A stretch of 64,000 nt of DNA from Craterostigma plantagineum (lineage: Eukaryota > Streptophyta > Magnoliopsida > Lamiales > Linderniaceae). A model generated the notes under the pieces. The model made no database searches. It was not told the origin of the DNA and was given only the letters and a program-made list of their open reading frames with translations. A program made the translations under genes and the position numbers. Within the stretch, counting starts at the first letter, position 1. Each line of letters opens with the position of its first letter. Below, piece by piece: positions 13,110 through 24,876 of this stretch. The stretch covers positions 1-64,000 of the forward strand of contig JAPQWV010001637.1 of NCBI GenBank assembly GCA_027422505.1. Direction: 5' to 3'.

Positions 13110-14071
13110 GTTTGTTCTTGTTTTTAGCTTTATATGGCTTCTCTCTTTCTCTCTCTCCCCCCTCTCTCCTTTCTCTTTATCTCTCAACATATAGCTACTA
13201 TGATTCGTGTGTTATATCTGTTCATTGGCGAATTTAGAGGTGAAATTGATGATAAATTTCCACTTCTTTTTTCAAGAAAGAACGACCACAATCTACTGCT
13301 GATGCTGAGTATGTGTCTTTGTTTGTGTGTGATACTTCGTCTTTTAAAGCATGCTAATTGCTATGTGATAGCTGGGGAACTGATCTATTTTATGAATGTT
13401 AACGTGTTTCGTGAACTCATCTATGATGTCTCATTTCGTCTATGTCTGGATTGGTAAAGCAACAACATAGACTTCGCTCAAGTTTAAAGTGATGACCATC
13501 ATGGTATTTTATTCATCATATCATATATCATCATGAATTACTAAATTGCATGAGAAGTTTTTACGATCCAGGAACATCTTTCCTGTAATAACAAGTGCAG
13601 TGATTGTTTTTAGAAAGAAAAAAATTCAAAAAGCATCAGAAGTATTATCATGTCACTTTCCAATATAAAACCGTGTATTTCCCGACGCATAATATTATTA
13701 TTATTTGAAACCCTAGTTGCATTGATAAATTATTATGTTTCGGAATATGTATAAATCTTTATATTTTTTTCTACACTAAGGTTCAATACAAATCTTGTAT
13801 TGCAAGCTCAAGAACTAGAGAGGTTTGATAGACGCACGCAGTGAATTAACGCATCCAGGCTTTAAATAAATAAATTAAATGCCCTCTTTATTATCAACCA
13901 GGAATCTGTGTCTCTCGTATGAATCGCCAGTAATATTTATGAAATGTATATTCTATGTTGAGCCATGAGCCTCAGGTTCAGAAAATAGATGCTTCCAAGT
14001 TATATATTTCATGATATTTAAACCCCCAAAAGAAAAAGAAGATAGCAGCATTTCAATGTTTATTTTGACAG
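13110..14071 (+). other. Probable 5' UTR intron of the NAC gene
   Basis: A donor (CCTCAAG|GTTTGT) at 13110 and an acceptor (TTTTGACAG) ending at 14071 would remove about 960 bp and place the second leader exon four bases before the NAC start codon. This is inference from splice consensus only. Confidence 0.5.
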
Positions 14072-14075
14072 ATCG

Positions 14076-15446
14076 ATGAATAATTTTTCTCATGTTCCAC
14101 CGGGATTTCGATTCCATCCCACTGATGAAGAGCTCGTCGACTATTACCTAAGGCGAAAGGTTACTTCAAGACGTATCGACTTGGACGTCATCAAAGACGT
14201 CGATCTCTACAAAATCGAACCGTGGGATCTTCAAGGTAATAAATAATTCAGCTAATCGAACTCAAAGCATGATTAATATCGTTCAGAGAAAAATACAGTT
14301 TTTCACCAGTATGAAAATTATAAATGGTATATGTTTATTTTTCTTGTATATATAGAGCTATGCAGATTGGGAACAGAAGAACAGAGTGAGTATTACTTCT
14401 TCAGCCACAAAGACAAGAAATATCCACTGGCACTCGCACTAACAGAGCAACGACGGCTGGATTTTGGAAGGCGACGGGGCGTGATAAGGCCATTTATTCG
14501 AAGCATGATTTAATAGGAATGAGAAAGACTTTGGTTTCTACAAAGGAAGAGCTCCCAAGGGTCAGAAATCAGATTGGATCATGCATGAATACAGGCTCGA
14601 AACTGATGAGAATGGAACCCCTCAGGTAATAAATTAAGGGTTTTCTAACCAGCTTTTTCTCTTACAACTGTTGATCTCATACTTGTATGTTTCTTCTATT
14701 TTCTGTAATGTGGATTATATAAACAACATCATAGGAAGAAGGATGGGTTGTTTGCAAAGTATTCAAGAAAAGAATAGCCACTACTCAGAGAATGAGCGAG
14801 CACGATTCTCCAATTTGGTACGATGATCAAGTCTCTTTCATGCCAGAAAACATGGAATCGCCAAGGCAGCAGCAGCAGCAACAGCATTCTTACAGCAATT
14901 CAAATCTTCAGTACAACTATCACTACAGCAACACTTCTGCTTGCAAGAAGGAGAACATGGACCTTCATCAGTACGCAACTGTGTCGCACGATCATCATCA
15001 TCATCATCACCATAGCACCACCACATCATCAGTTTCTTCAGCTCCCTCTTCTTGAAAGCCCTAATAAGATGTCTTCGTTCGGCGGGATGAACATGAACAG
15101 CAGTATGCAGTCGACGGGGCTCGGCCACCATGATCAACAAATGACGATGATCACTCAAAACCCTAATGAGAACTTAAGCTCAATGTTTGGAGGAATTACT
15201 AACAGTAACATGAGAGAACAGTCTGGCGATCAAGTCACCGATTGGAGGGTTCTTGACAAGTTTGTGGCGTCGCAGCTCAGTCAAGACGAAATGATTGCTA
15301 AGGAGAATGTCGATACGTATGTAAGTGCAGGCGAAGAGATGAATATGATTTCAGGTGGAAATAATGGGAGCGACAAGCAAGAAATGACGCAAGACAATGC
15401 GTCGACTTCATCTTCAAGTTGCCAGCAGATTGATCTGTGGAAATGA
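14076..15446 (+). CDS. VND-type NAC transcription factor (xylem vessel regulator family)
   Basis: VND-type NACs switch on secondary-wall formation and cell death in xylem vessels. Exons are 14076-14235, 14356-14625 and 14735-15446, the standard three-exon NAC layout. The NAC domain reads [69 protein letters not shown], then GMRKTL and [19 protein letters not shown]; the opening [19 protein letters not shown] is typical of VND1-6. The C-terminal part has [12 protein letters not shown] and [17 protein letters not shown], both conserved in VNDs, plus poly-Gln (about 14870) and poly-His (about 14995) tracts. Frame breaks: one C missing near 14424 (CCC expected before ACTGGC), one T missing near 14536 (LVFYKG), and one event at about 15005-15030 after the His tract. 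Each side continues the same protein, so single-base errors or recent mutations explain them. A CIN-TCP/miR319 link to this gene is not implied. Confidence 0.92.
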
Positions 15447-17035
15447 ATTAACTATTGGTGCTATGCGTGCCATATATTATTTTTACGTCATTCTTGTAAA
15501 TAATAAAACTGATCATATTATGACCTAACTATGACTAAATTAAGGGGGCGCGAGCGGCGAGCGTTACCGTGTGGTTCTTGTTCTTGTGTATAGAACTGAA
15601 GAAGCTGGTATATTTGCATTATTGAATATTTGTTATTATATATCTATATCTGTTGGTAACCACAGATTCATGTGTATTGATGTCAATCTGTGGTGAGTTG
15701 AATGTCTGTTTATTGCATTGTAAAAACTATATACTATTGATCAGTAGTATGTAATAAAATTCGCCTTCTTCTTTCATTGTAGTAAGTTCCTTTGTGAATT
15801 CTAAGCATCAATAATGAACCAAAGCTATAGGAAATCGTTTGCTATTTCTAATTAACCACACATATGGAAACATGACCTTGTGTGTGTATAGTGTATCTTT
15901 TCTATAATTGGTCATATATTTTGTCGCTTTTAATTAGTAGTCTCAGCAGAATGAAGAAGCTTTTCTTGGTATACCAGAAATGGAGTCCCTTACAAGGCCG
16001 GGCTTGTGAGCAGTAGTTTTCTCTCATTGCAGATTAGGTTATACATATGATTTCAAGCCTTTATGCAAAAGTCTTATTCTTACACTTTACATCCAAGTAA
16101 CGTTTTGTTGGAGTAGTAGTAAAATACACGAATATTCAGAATATGATGGCATACATAGATACTTAATCTAATGGGGTCCAAAGCTGCCGATCCTGCAATT
16201 TGGTGTAATATATCAAAAAAAAAAGAAGTCCTGCAATTTTCATAATATATAGAGACGATGAAATAATCCTAGCCAGGCGCAATAATACGACAATTTCAAG
16301 AAAACACAAGCAAAAAACTAAAGGAAATTCGTCTATCTGTATGCATGTTTCCCTACGCTCTTAACTAGCGTGATTACTTATGGAGGAACATGTAACCTTG
16401 CAATGAAACTCGCTGTTTACCTTCTTCTCACCTCTATAAATCGTTTTCTGGTCAAAGAGTAATTACACCGCCTGTGCTCTCTGTGTGTGTGTGTGTGTGG
16501 AGATTGATTATAACAAACTAAAATGTTCTTTCTAAGTCTAGCATTTATATATATATGCTCGGAATTGGCCTCAATCCTCGGATTGGCTAAGAGGTTTTAG
16601 AAAAGCTGGCACGGCACATAAGAAAATCAGCCCATATATATATGAATATATGTTATTAAGCATGCCCTGGCATGCGTATGACAACATTATGGTACGCATC
16701 TATCATTATCAAGCAACACATGAAAAATTTCACGTGGCATTGATATAATTGTGTTCCAAAACGATTGATAACGCTGTCCTAGTTCAGATCCAACGTTTTG
16801 TTTGTCTCTTGCAACTTAACTTACGTCTTTTCTTAATCAGCTTTTAGGTTCGAACAATTAGTGCTGTTCTGAAAAAATGTAAATGAAAATGAGGAAGAAA
16901 CTCGAAATGTCGATTCGTTAAAACGGAAAGTCTACAATGATAATAAGATATGCTCGTTGAACCCGTCCTACTTGCCAACAAATGTAATTAACAATCAACA
17001 AAGTTAAAATAAAATGAAAGAGCATTATCTTTTCT
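15447..17035. other. Intergenic, no supported gene
   Basis: 3' flank of the NAC gene and 3' flank of the minus-strand SKU5-like gene. AT-rich with a short GT microsatellite near 16483-16498. I see no coding region or structural RNA. Confidence 0.5.
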
Positions 17036-19775
17036 CTATAAGCTTGAGCTGGAAATCATGGCACTGGTAAGTATCGCCAGCAGCAGCGCAGCGTAGAACT
17101 GCAGGCGTACATTCAAAGTAGAAGCCCATGATGAGGTCTTCTGAGGCCTGCGAAAAGAAGAAACTCCCAAGTTCAACAAAAAAAAAAAAAAATTTGTAAT
17201 AAATATGAATCAATAATCGATAATTCATGAGAGAATGAATTACTTCTGCAAGTGGCTAAGTGCACCACAGTACAGAGCATTGTCTGGGACGGGATTCTCA
17301 GTCTTGTTGCTCGTGTCGGTAGGATCGATAGTTCTCAAGTACGTCTCCTGCCCGAGATACCATCTGTCGAGGTTTCCCGCCCTAAGATTCCAAGCGCCCG
17401 CATTGTCCAATGACACGTAGACAGCTGTCCATCCACCCGAGAAAACCTAAGGCAAAGTGAAAAGTTCGACGTTTTTACATATACTTTCCAAGAACGGCTA
17501 AAATTGGAGCGCTATACAGCAGTCAAACAAAGTCAAAAACACGCACCTGAACGGTAGATCGTATTACTGCATCCCACCTATTGTAGGAGCCTCTGCTGTT
17601 CTCTGTCCATTCTCCATCGCCCATTCTTTTCACATTTAATAAAGACAAGGCGTAAAAAAACTTACGTATCAACCAAGATTCGTAGGCATTATGGAAGAAG
17701 GTCAAACATACCCGACGACGAAGAACGAATAGCCATCCATGTGAAAAGTCTGAGGAACCGTGTCGTTGTTCTGCAATACGATTTCGATGAATCCCTTATA
17801 AGTAGTGTTGATGATCGAAGTGTCCATCTTAGGCGCTCTGTTATCCATCGGCTTGCTAGGAAAATCTGCCTTGTAGTCTCCCTTAACGTTGTACACGTCG
17901 GCGAGTCGTATGGGAGTCGAAGGATTTACAAACGATATTCCATTGTAAGTCGCTCGCAATTTCCCGTTGATCATCAGAGGTGGAACGCTCTTCAGTACAT
18001 ACGTATCAGTCACGTTTATCTGACCGTAATGGAACGAGCCCTGAGGGTTCGGTCGCGCAACACTAGCCGTACCATTTTGCCTGAAAAAAAAACATCAATA
18101 TATACGTATTACTTTGCAAGAAACTAAGGGGAAAAAGTACCTTATAGACAAAGCCTGGTTCATGGAGAAGGTATGGTCGTAAAAATCGTTAGGCGGGTCG
18201 GGGAGGGGACCCACAGCGCTCCCTCGGGAATTTGAGTAGTGCAAAACCGCGACACCCGTCACTCTCTGCCACAAAGATTCGTTCACGAATCGAGCGCTGG
18301 CCACTATGTAATAATCCGAGGTTGCGTTTTGGTCCATTGTTACGAGAAGGTGTAAGATTGCCCCACGTGAATGTCCAAGCTACTGTAGTTCTGCTGAGAC
18401 GTGTAGCAGCCTTCGGTTTCTACCAAAAACAGACTATGGTTTTGGATTCTAAAGTTCAAAGCAGTCGACGTCCCAACGTTGTTCACATGGACACGGTACG
18501 TCTTGCCTATGATGCAATAAATTAACAGGAAAAACTTTTAAGACAAGCACCAAATTACTATGATTAGTCACATTAAGCATATACTTACCTGGCTCGACAT
18601 TTACAGTTTCGTACTTTATCCCATCGGGGACGAGGGTTGTATTGTACCTATAAGGTCCCTTTCCGTTAATCAAAACACCGTCGGGCATACCTAAATCTTG
18701 CCAGCGTCGAGGGCTTTTTGAAGGGCCTTTTTTTATTCGTGGAAGACAAGGTTAGAGCTCATTTATCGATACTACATAGGATGATGTAATAAAAGTCGAA
18801 AAAACTAACCGTATGGTTGCGATTATACCAATCGCCGATCATGATGAATATGTCTCCGTCGGGAGGGTTGTAAGGGACGGAGATTATGGGACGGTTTGTT
18901 ACTATAAAAGCGCCGAATCCGCCTGAAGATCTCTGCATGTTCAACGTCGGGAAATAAAAGAAGCTTCCGATTTGGTCCTTTGCTTGGAAGTTATAAGTCC
19001 AGTTCCAGTTTGGAGGTATCGGACAGTTTGTGCCCAATACGCCGTCTTGCCATGAAGATTGGCGCATTTGAATCCCAGACCTATTACCATTGTTATTATT
19101 GCAAGAAAATTTAGACAAACAAAGAAGCTTTTCCTTCTTTCTTTGATCCGTGTATTAACTAAACATACCATGTGATTAGGAGGTTTTCGTCCAATTTGTT
19201 CTTGACGTTCACGACGACGAGGTTGTTCGTCGTGACGTTAATGACAGGGCCGGGAAATTGGCCGTTGACAGCTATTACCTACGCATAAAGAAGCGAACTT
19301 ATTATGAGCATAAACCATAACTGAGAAGGTGATTACGGTGCAATTGAAAGAAATCGAACCAAGCGAATAAGGGTTCATCTGTAAAAATTACAGCCAAAAC
19401 TTTCAGACGCAGACCAATTTACATACACAACTGGTCTAAAACAAACACACACATACTGACATAAACACACTAATGCTGCAAATTCCTTGATGATTAACAA
19501 GCACATAACAAAACCATACCACAAAAGAGTAAAGATCGAAACTTTACTACAAACAATCGTAACCCTTTATCACATCTTAACCGAAGACACATACGAGAAG
19601 AAAATTGAAATAAAAAAAAAAAAAAAAAATTAACCTGTTGGGGGACACCAAGTGGAGAAGCAGTTATGTAGGAATAATCCAACTCAAAGCTGACGGTCGG
19701 GTCAAGAGCAGAGCGCACTCCCAAAACCAAACAGCAAAGATAAACCCATAAACACAGAAGACTAAGAACACCCAT
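17036..19775 (-). CDS. SKU5-like (SKS) GPI-anchored multicopper-oxidase-like protein
   Basis: SKU5/SKS proteins have the multicopper-oxidase fold, sit at the plasma membrane or wall through a GPI anchor, and affect directional growth; most lack copper ligands. Nine exons read 19775-19635, 19278-19169, 19080-18810, 18726-18599, 18506-18141, 18080-17712, 17625-17547, 17446-17244 and 17147-17036. Seen: a signal peptide (MGVLSLLCLWVYLCCLVLGV), VIAVNGQFPGPVINVTTNN, WQDGVLGTNCPIPPNWNWTY, GDIFIMIGDWYNRNHT, GMPDGVLINGKGPYRYN, DIHVGQSYTF, DQNATSDYYIVASARFVNE, GISFVNPSTPIRLAD, ENSRGSYNRWD, LGQETYLRTIDP and PDNALYCGALSHLQ. The last exon encodes a hydrophobic tail (LQFYAALLLAILTSAMI) suited to GPI attachment. 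Histidines that bind copper in true oxidases are absent around IQMRQSSWQDG. Two one-base losses break the frame, near 18344 (TYTF then LVTMDQ) and 18697 (AGK then DLGMP). It is closest to the SKU5/SKS1-3 group by these motifs. Confidence 0.9.
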
Positions 19776-21589
19776 TTAATTTCTAATGCAAAAGGGTAGA
19801 AAAAAAAAAGAAAACAGATCTGCTTTCTTCTTTCTTTTTTCCTGCTTTTACATGTAAACGCGGAGCGTGTCGCAGAGACAAGAAAATGGAAAAATACTTA
19901 TTTATTTATGGGAATGGGATTGGAATGGAATAGGTCTGGAATCTTCTTTCTGAGCTTTTATTCGTTGGATTGATGTGAGAAAATTTGCTGTAGTGAGGAC
20001 GGCTCCGTGCTGTGCTGGGTTCAACTTTCTTGGTGGTTTTTATTAGGAAAATGGTATTAATATGAATTTATGTTCTAGTGTTCATGTGAGCTTTGACTTT
20101 ACTGGCAACCTGTTTGACTGGTTGAAGTTCCGATGGGACCGGGATAAAATGAATTTCACGATGGAAAGCCGAAAAGTCCATAAAACTTTGATCAACAGGC
20201 TATTGCCGGTTACCCAGTAATATCGATGGTCAACTGTTTTGAGTAACGGCTCTTTCCCGTTTTTCAAAACCAACGCCAAACCTTCCACATGCTAAGTATT
20301 GGGCGATCTTATAATCTCTTCCTATTTTATTACATATTGTACATACTTTTAGTATGTGATTGAGATTGGGCCCCTCAAAAAAATCATTTATAATATTTCC
20401 ATTTGTGCAAAAGAATCAAGTGAAATACAATTATTATCGTATAATAGGGGAAGAAGAATATAATTATCGTATAAGATTGGAATTTGACCGTATCCATCCA
20501 CATTATAACTAAATGCTGAAATTAATGAATTTGACGTCTTGGCAATAACATGGGGTCTTGGGTGGTAGCTGGTAGGATCGGATTATTATTATATTACTCA
20601 TCAATCGTTGTTGACTTTAAATTCCACATTTATATAATTACCAAACCCTTTATTACACCAATCGCGGCACATGACTAATCCTTCTTTTTGTTACTATTTA
20701 TTTCCGGGACTATAAAAAGTTTCAACGAGTGCGGTGTTTTCTTTATCCAAAACTTGCATAGATTTTACAAAAAAAAATAATTTTTTTTTTTAATTTACAA
20801 TGTAATAGTGCGAATGGATAGGGGCTTAGGCCATGTCCAACCGTAACTCTATATATAAAGTTGAAATAATGCATTTCCTCTATATTTACAGTACGAACAG
20901 TGTCGTCAAACTCCAACCATTCCCCTCTATACTTTCCTCTATACTCAATATGTTCTTTAGATATTAGTTTATTGAATTTTTTAATAAAATTTATTCTTTA
21001 AATTAATATAATTTTTCAAAGAATTATAGAGAATATAATAAAAATAATTAATAGTAAATAATAGGTTGTCATCTAATTAAACAGTTAATACAAATTATAT
21101 TATTAAATCAATTAAGACGGGGTCAGAAATATAATTAAATTAAAAGTAATATTGACAGAAACAAAACAAAGAAATTCATCTACTTCTACTGTTCATCATC
21201 TTCAACGTTTGCAGGTCCTCAAAATTTCAAATTCAATCGATCGCATCTTCGCCCATTAATAAAATAAATTTTTTCGTTATAAATCTCCCAGACCCAATCA
21301 CGTTTGACATAGATATACAGAAACAGATAAAAAAAAAAAAAATCGATGGGGTGAACAGTGCCCCGCCATGGGTTGGGGGGAACTGTAGCACCCCTTGGAA
21401 TAGGGTGGCGTTTGGTGTTCCCTTGGAGAGCTGTCAACGCCATTGTTGGAGGAAAACGCCAGATATAAGGTGCCGTTGGAGATGTTCGAACAACGAAAAT
21501 GATAATAATGGAGTAAATTGCAAATATGTGTATTATTTTCTTTGATTAGGCATTTGAATGAAATATATGAACTAAACTGCAAACTCAAA
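19776..21589. other. Promoter of the SKU5-like gene and intergenic DNA
   Basis: A poly-A tract near 19797-19812 lies just upstream of the SKU5-like start codon. The section 20825-21500 opens with GGCCATGTCCAACCG and closes near 21480 with CCGTTGGAGATG, which looks like the end of a Harbinger or Tourist-type element, but I could not find matching 3-bp target duplications, so it is not called. Confidence 0.4.
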
Positions 21590-21598
21590 TTTAAGAAA

Positions 21599-21675
21599 GG
21601 GAGTTACTATTTACCGCCCCCTTTTTACTTGTTACCGCCCCCTAAAGGACTGAAAAAAAGACTATTTTGCCCTTA
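21599..21675 (+). repeat. Left terminal inverted repeat of the MULE
   Basis: Reads ACTATTTACCGCCCCCTTTT, then GTTACCGCCCCCTAAAGGAC and ACTATTTTGCCCTTA. It is matched in inverted orientation at 24877-24951. Confidence 0.9.
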
Positions 21676-21944
21676 TGTTATTTAAAATAATTTAAAAAGC
21701 TAAAATATAATAAAAAGTAAGAATTCCTATTTAAAGTCCTTTACTACGCAACATTTTTCAAATCACACATCCAAATCAAACAAAAAAACAGAGAACACCT
21801 CGCAAATCGCAATGGAACGAGGAAAAAGAAAGGGAAAGGGAAGGGGGTGCTCTCACGATTGGTAAGAAAATTGTCGTAAAATTCATTCGTATTTACATAG
21901 ATTGTCGAAAACGGGTCGAAATAGGCCGGGAAAACGCCATCGTA

Positions 21945-22075
21945 TCGACCGATATCCGATTTCAGTCGTAGCCTCGCCAACCGAAATTCGATTTCGGTCA
22001 GGCGTTATCCGACCGAAGTCGGATTTCGGTCCGGTCATGGACCGACCGAAAATTTGGTTTCGGTCAATTTTTTTT
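21945..22075. repeat. Left subterminal array of imperfect palindromes
   Basis: Four units of the form (G/A)ACCGAAxTxxGATTTCGGTC spaced about 30-33 bp start near 21949, 21981, 22013 and 22045. Each unit is an inverted repeat on its own (ACCGAAAT pairs with ATTTCGGT). The same unit is found near the other end of the element. Confidence 0.85.
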
Positions 22076-22091
22076 TTAACAATTTATCTAA

Positions 22092-23201
22092 TTGCAGGCG
22101 CTGGGTGGGAAGTCCCTGCTCGGAGGGAGCAGCAGATCCCCCCAGTTGGAGGGATCTGGAGAGCGTCATACGAGGGCGCGCGGCGTTGATGCATCCGTTC
22201 GTAGGGAACGGGAGGAGGCGAGGCGGCAGCGAGCGGGTGATTCGCATTCCGTGTATGCGGAATACGATCCGAATGCGGAGGAGGAGGCGCATGCGGATGA
22301 GGAGGTGCCGTACGATGCGGCATCGTTTCAGTCATCCGACGAAGATGCGATACCGGTCTCGTCAGGTACATCCCGTCTTCATTATAAACTGACTTTCGAT
22401 GTCGTGTCTTAACTATCGTACCAAAAATTAAATTTATTTATGTGGTATTCGTAAAAAAATAAAATAGGGAGCAAGCGCTCCAGGGTCGTAGATGACGATT
22501 CCTGGAGGGTGCAGGGGCCACAGCCAGGTGGTCCGCAAGATGGCGAGGTGATCCCTAGTACTTGGGGCACATCGCGCCCCGCATCTGGATGGGTGAGGAG
22601 GAGAGGCCCGTGCTGAAGTGCGAGGGGCGGGCATTAGTGCTTCGGCAGCTTAAGCAGTGGTACTGCCAATTCCCGCCGGAGACACAGAGCGAGATCGATG
22701 CCACAGGCCTCTTACACCTCGCAGATGCCATGCTCGTACACTTGGACCAGCCTCTTCTGTGCGCTTTTGTGGAGCGCTGGCACCCCGACACGAACACCTT
22801 CCACATGCCGTGGGGGGAGATGATGATCATGCTCCACGACGTCGAGCAGATCCTCCGTATCCGATCGACGGGACGATGGTTTCGGGCACCCGGACGCCGG
22901 CGACCAGCAGATCGCGGCGAGGGAGATTATGGGCGTCTCCGCAGACGCCCTGGGGGGATTTTGGAGAGCAGGGTCGGTGGCGTCGAAAGACGTGATGCAG
23001 AGGATGCGGGAGGGTCGGCCGGCGGGATTCCAGGCCATCGCTTGGCTGTGGATTCTATTGGGGTCGACCCTGTTCGTCGACAAGAGCGGGAATCGGGTGA
23101 AGCTCGACATCATGCACGAGTTCTATCGCTCCCTGCCATCTGCCAGTCATTACTCGTGGGGTTCGGCCGCTCTTGCTTATGTACCAACCACGTCTGCTTA
23201 A
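22092..23201 (+). CDS. Plant mobile domain (PMD) protein encoded by the MULE
   Basis: PMD proteins (the aminotransferase-like, PP7-long-form/MAIN-type domain) occur both as host genes and inside plant transposons; their biochemical role in transposons is not settled. Exon 1 (about 22092-22364) ends in an acidic stretch (YDPNAEEEAHADEEV; SSDEDAIPVSSG) and a donor at TCAG|GTACAT; exon 2 starts about 22469 after an AATAG acceptor. Exon 2 carries PMD hallmarks: HIAPRIWMGEEERPVLK, FVERWHPDTNTFHMPWGEM, MLHDVEQILRI, then DQQIAAREIMGVSADALGGF, IAWLWILLGSTLFVDKSGNR and YSWGSAALAYV. The reading frame changes near 22560 and again at about 22855-22890, so the copy as sequenced is broken. The start codon is uncertain. 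The 3' end meets the 3' end of the transposase tail to tail, and the two overlap by a few tens of bases. Confidence 0.78.
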
Positions 23202-24304
23202 CATATTTAACGATTTCTGAGTCGGGTAGCCAACGTAGACGCATGTCATCACTGCCTTCTCGTATTCGTCAACCGTCGGAGCTTCCACGACTGCTTTCCA
23301 GGACTTATGCGTGAAGTGAGCTGCGGTCTTTTTGCTTCTCCCACCCAACCAATAAATTTTGTTCTCCACATCTTTATAAATATGCCACGTGCACAGAAGA
23401 TGATGAGAATGTGGAAATACCATATGCACCGGTCGAAGAAGGCCCAACTCACGATCAGTGACAATCGCGGACGGGTGGACACCTGGCCCTAGAATATCCC
23501 TGACTGACTGCAACATCCACCCGTAGCTTCTCTCGGTCTCGTCCTCCATGACGGCAAACCACACAGAAAGTTGTGATTACAGGGAGTCATCCCTATAATC
23601 TCAACTAGAGGCATCTTATATCTATTTGTCTTGTACGTCGAGTCAATCCCAATAAAATAAGGATACGTCCTCAGCAGTGCGAGTGAGTCCGGGTGTGCGA
23701 GAAAGACATGTGTCAGCACATTAGTCTCCTCATGTCTCAGCGCTTCAACAAAATATCCGGACTCGGTCGCCTGGTGCATCAACTGCCCCACGACGCCTCG
23801 ACCCTCAGAATATTGCTTCTTCAAACGATCTCTGTAATTATATACATGTCGGATCGTCGCGTTATCTACGCTGTGTCGAGCCCTCATCGCTGAGAGGATA
23901 TGTGCTGGTTTCGCTTGGGCAGCAGTCATTTCCTCTACGACCTTCTTTGCCTGACTGCTTAAACCACTCGTCTGGCGGTGTCCCTCGGGATACTGTATCA
24001 GAGGGTGATTGTGTATGGAATTCTCGGGTGCACCCGTACGAATGTACCATTCCCTAGTAGGTGGATCCTGCTGGGCTATGATTACAAACGGACACCTGCA
24101 CTTGTTAGACTTGGACATCCTCTCCAATTCATCCTTCTTGCCTCTATAACGTTCTCCGCGAGAACATCTAATCAATTTTTTTGTTCCACATTTCTTGTGA
24201 GACGAAATTATCAGCTCGAAACCAAAGACCAATAGCGACGCCTTTCGCCCAGTTAATGGCTTCCACGTCGGTCGAAAATCGTCCTCCTTCGCGGAAATGC
24301 TCAC
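23165..24304 (-). CDS. MULE transposase, C-terminally truncated
   Basis: Seen on the minus strand from about 24304 downwards: a FAR1/WRKY-GCM1-like zinc-binding N-terminal region (KKLIRCSRGERYRG, SNKCRCPFVI, EWYIRTGAPENSIHNHPL), a helical region (IRHVYNYRDRLKKQYSEGRG), and the MULE transposase core with the first acidic residue in PYFIGIDSTYKTNRYKMPL, the second in SAIVTDRELGL, and the conserved HHLLCTWHIYKDVENKI. The frame breaks near 23564 (one T short before FAVMEDETERSYGW) and near 23235, after which KYVKQTWLVHKQER continues in another frame. The family normally extends well past this point to a third acidic residue and a SWIM zinc finger; here the sequence runs straight into the antisense of the PMD gene. 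I infer loss of the C-terminal third. Confidence 0.85.
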
Positions 24305-24383
24305 TGTAGTTATCCCGTCACCCGTGGAATCCTCCGGGACAATCTCCGGGTCTGGGAAAAAAAATTAAAAAAAATAAAAAAAC

Positions 24384-24636
24384 CCGACCGAAATCGGATT
24401 TCGGTTACCCTAAGAGGCGACCGAAATCTGATTTCGGTTAACTCTAAGGCGACCGAAAACTGATTTCGGTCAATACAGGTCCGACCGAACAATAATTTCG
24501 GTCTGCAGAAGAGCTGACCGAACAACTATTTCGGTCACCATTCGACCCGACCGAAATAAAATTTCGGTCGGCAGAAGAGTTGACCGAATTGTTGTTCGGT
24601 CAACGCTTCTGCCAACCGAAATTTCATTTCGGTCGG
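24384..24636. repeat. Right subterminal array of imperfect palindromes
   Basis: Eight units with ACCGAAxxxxxATTTCGGT cores start near 24386, 24418, 24450, 24482, 24515, 24547, 24581 and 24614, giving a regular spacing of about 32-34 bp. The centre of each palindrome varies (CGG, CTG, ATA, AAA and so on) while the arms are kept. Confidence 0.88.
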
Positions 24637-24876
24637 GCCGAATTTTCCGATGTTGTCCAACGTAAGTTCGAGAATTCACGTCTATACGAACGGATTTACG
24701 AGAATTTGCTTACCATCCGTGCCAGTAGACACTTTCTTTTGACCTTTCAATTTCGAAAATAGACGATGCATTGAAATGTTTTAATTTTTTGTTATGTTTG
24801 ACTCTGATTTGGATGTCTGATTGCGATATCAGATGAGTTGTAAGGAAAATTACTTTAAATAGAAATTTAAATTAGA

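Noticed and set aside
13134..13457. Open frame within the NAC leader intron
   Set aside because: Low-complexity Ser/Leu/Phe composition from CT-rich DNA inside a probable intron.
20825..21500. Possible Harbinger/Tourist MITE
   Set aside because: The left end GGCCATGTCCAACCG and a CCGTTGGAGATG near the right look like such termini, but I found no matching 3-bp target duplication and the interior does not show symmetric ends.
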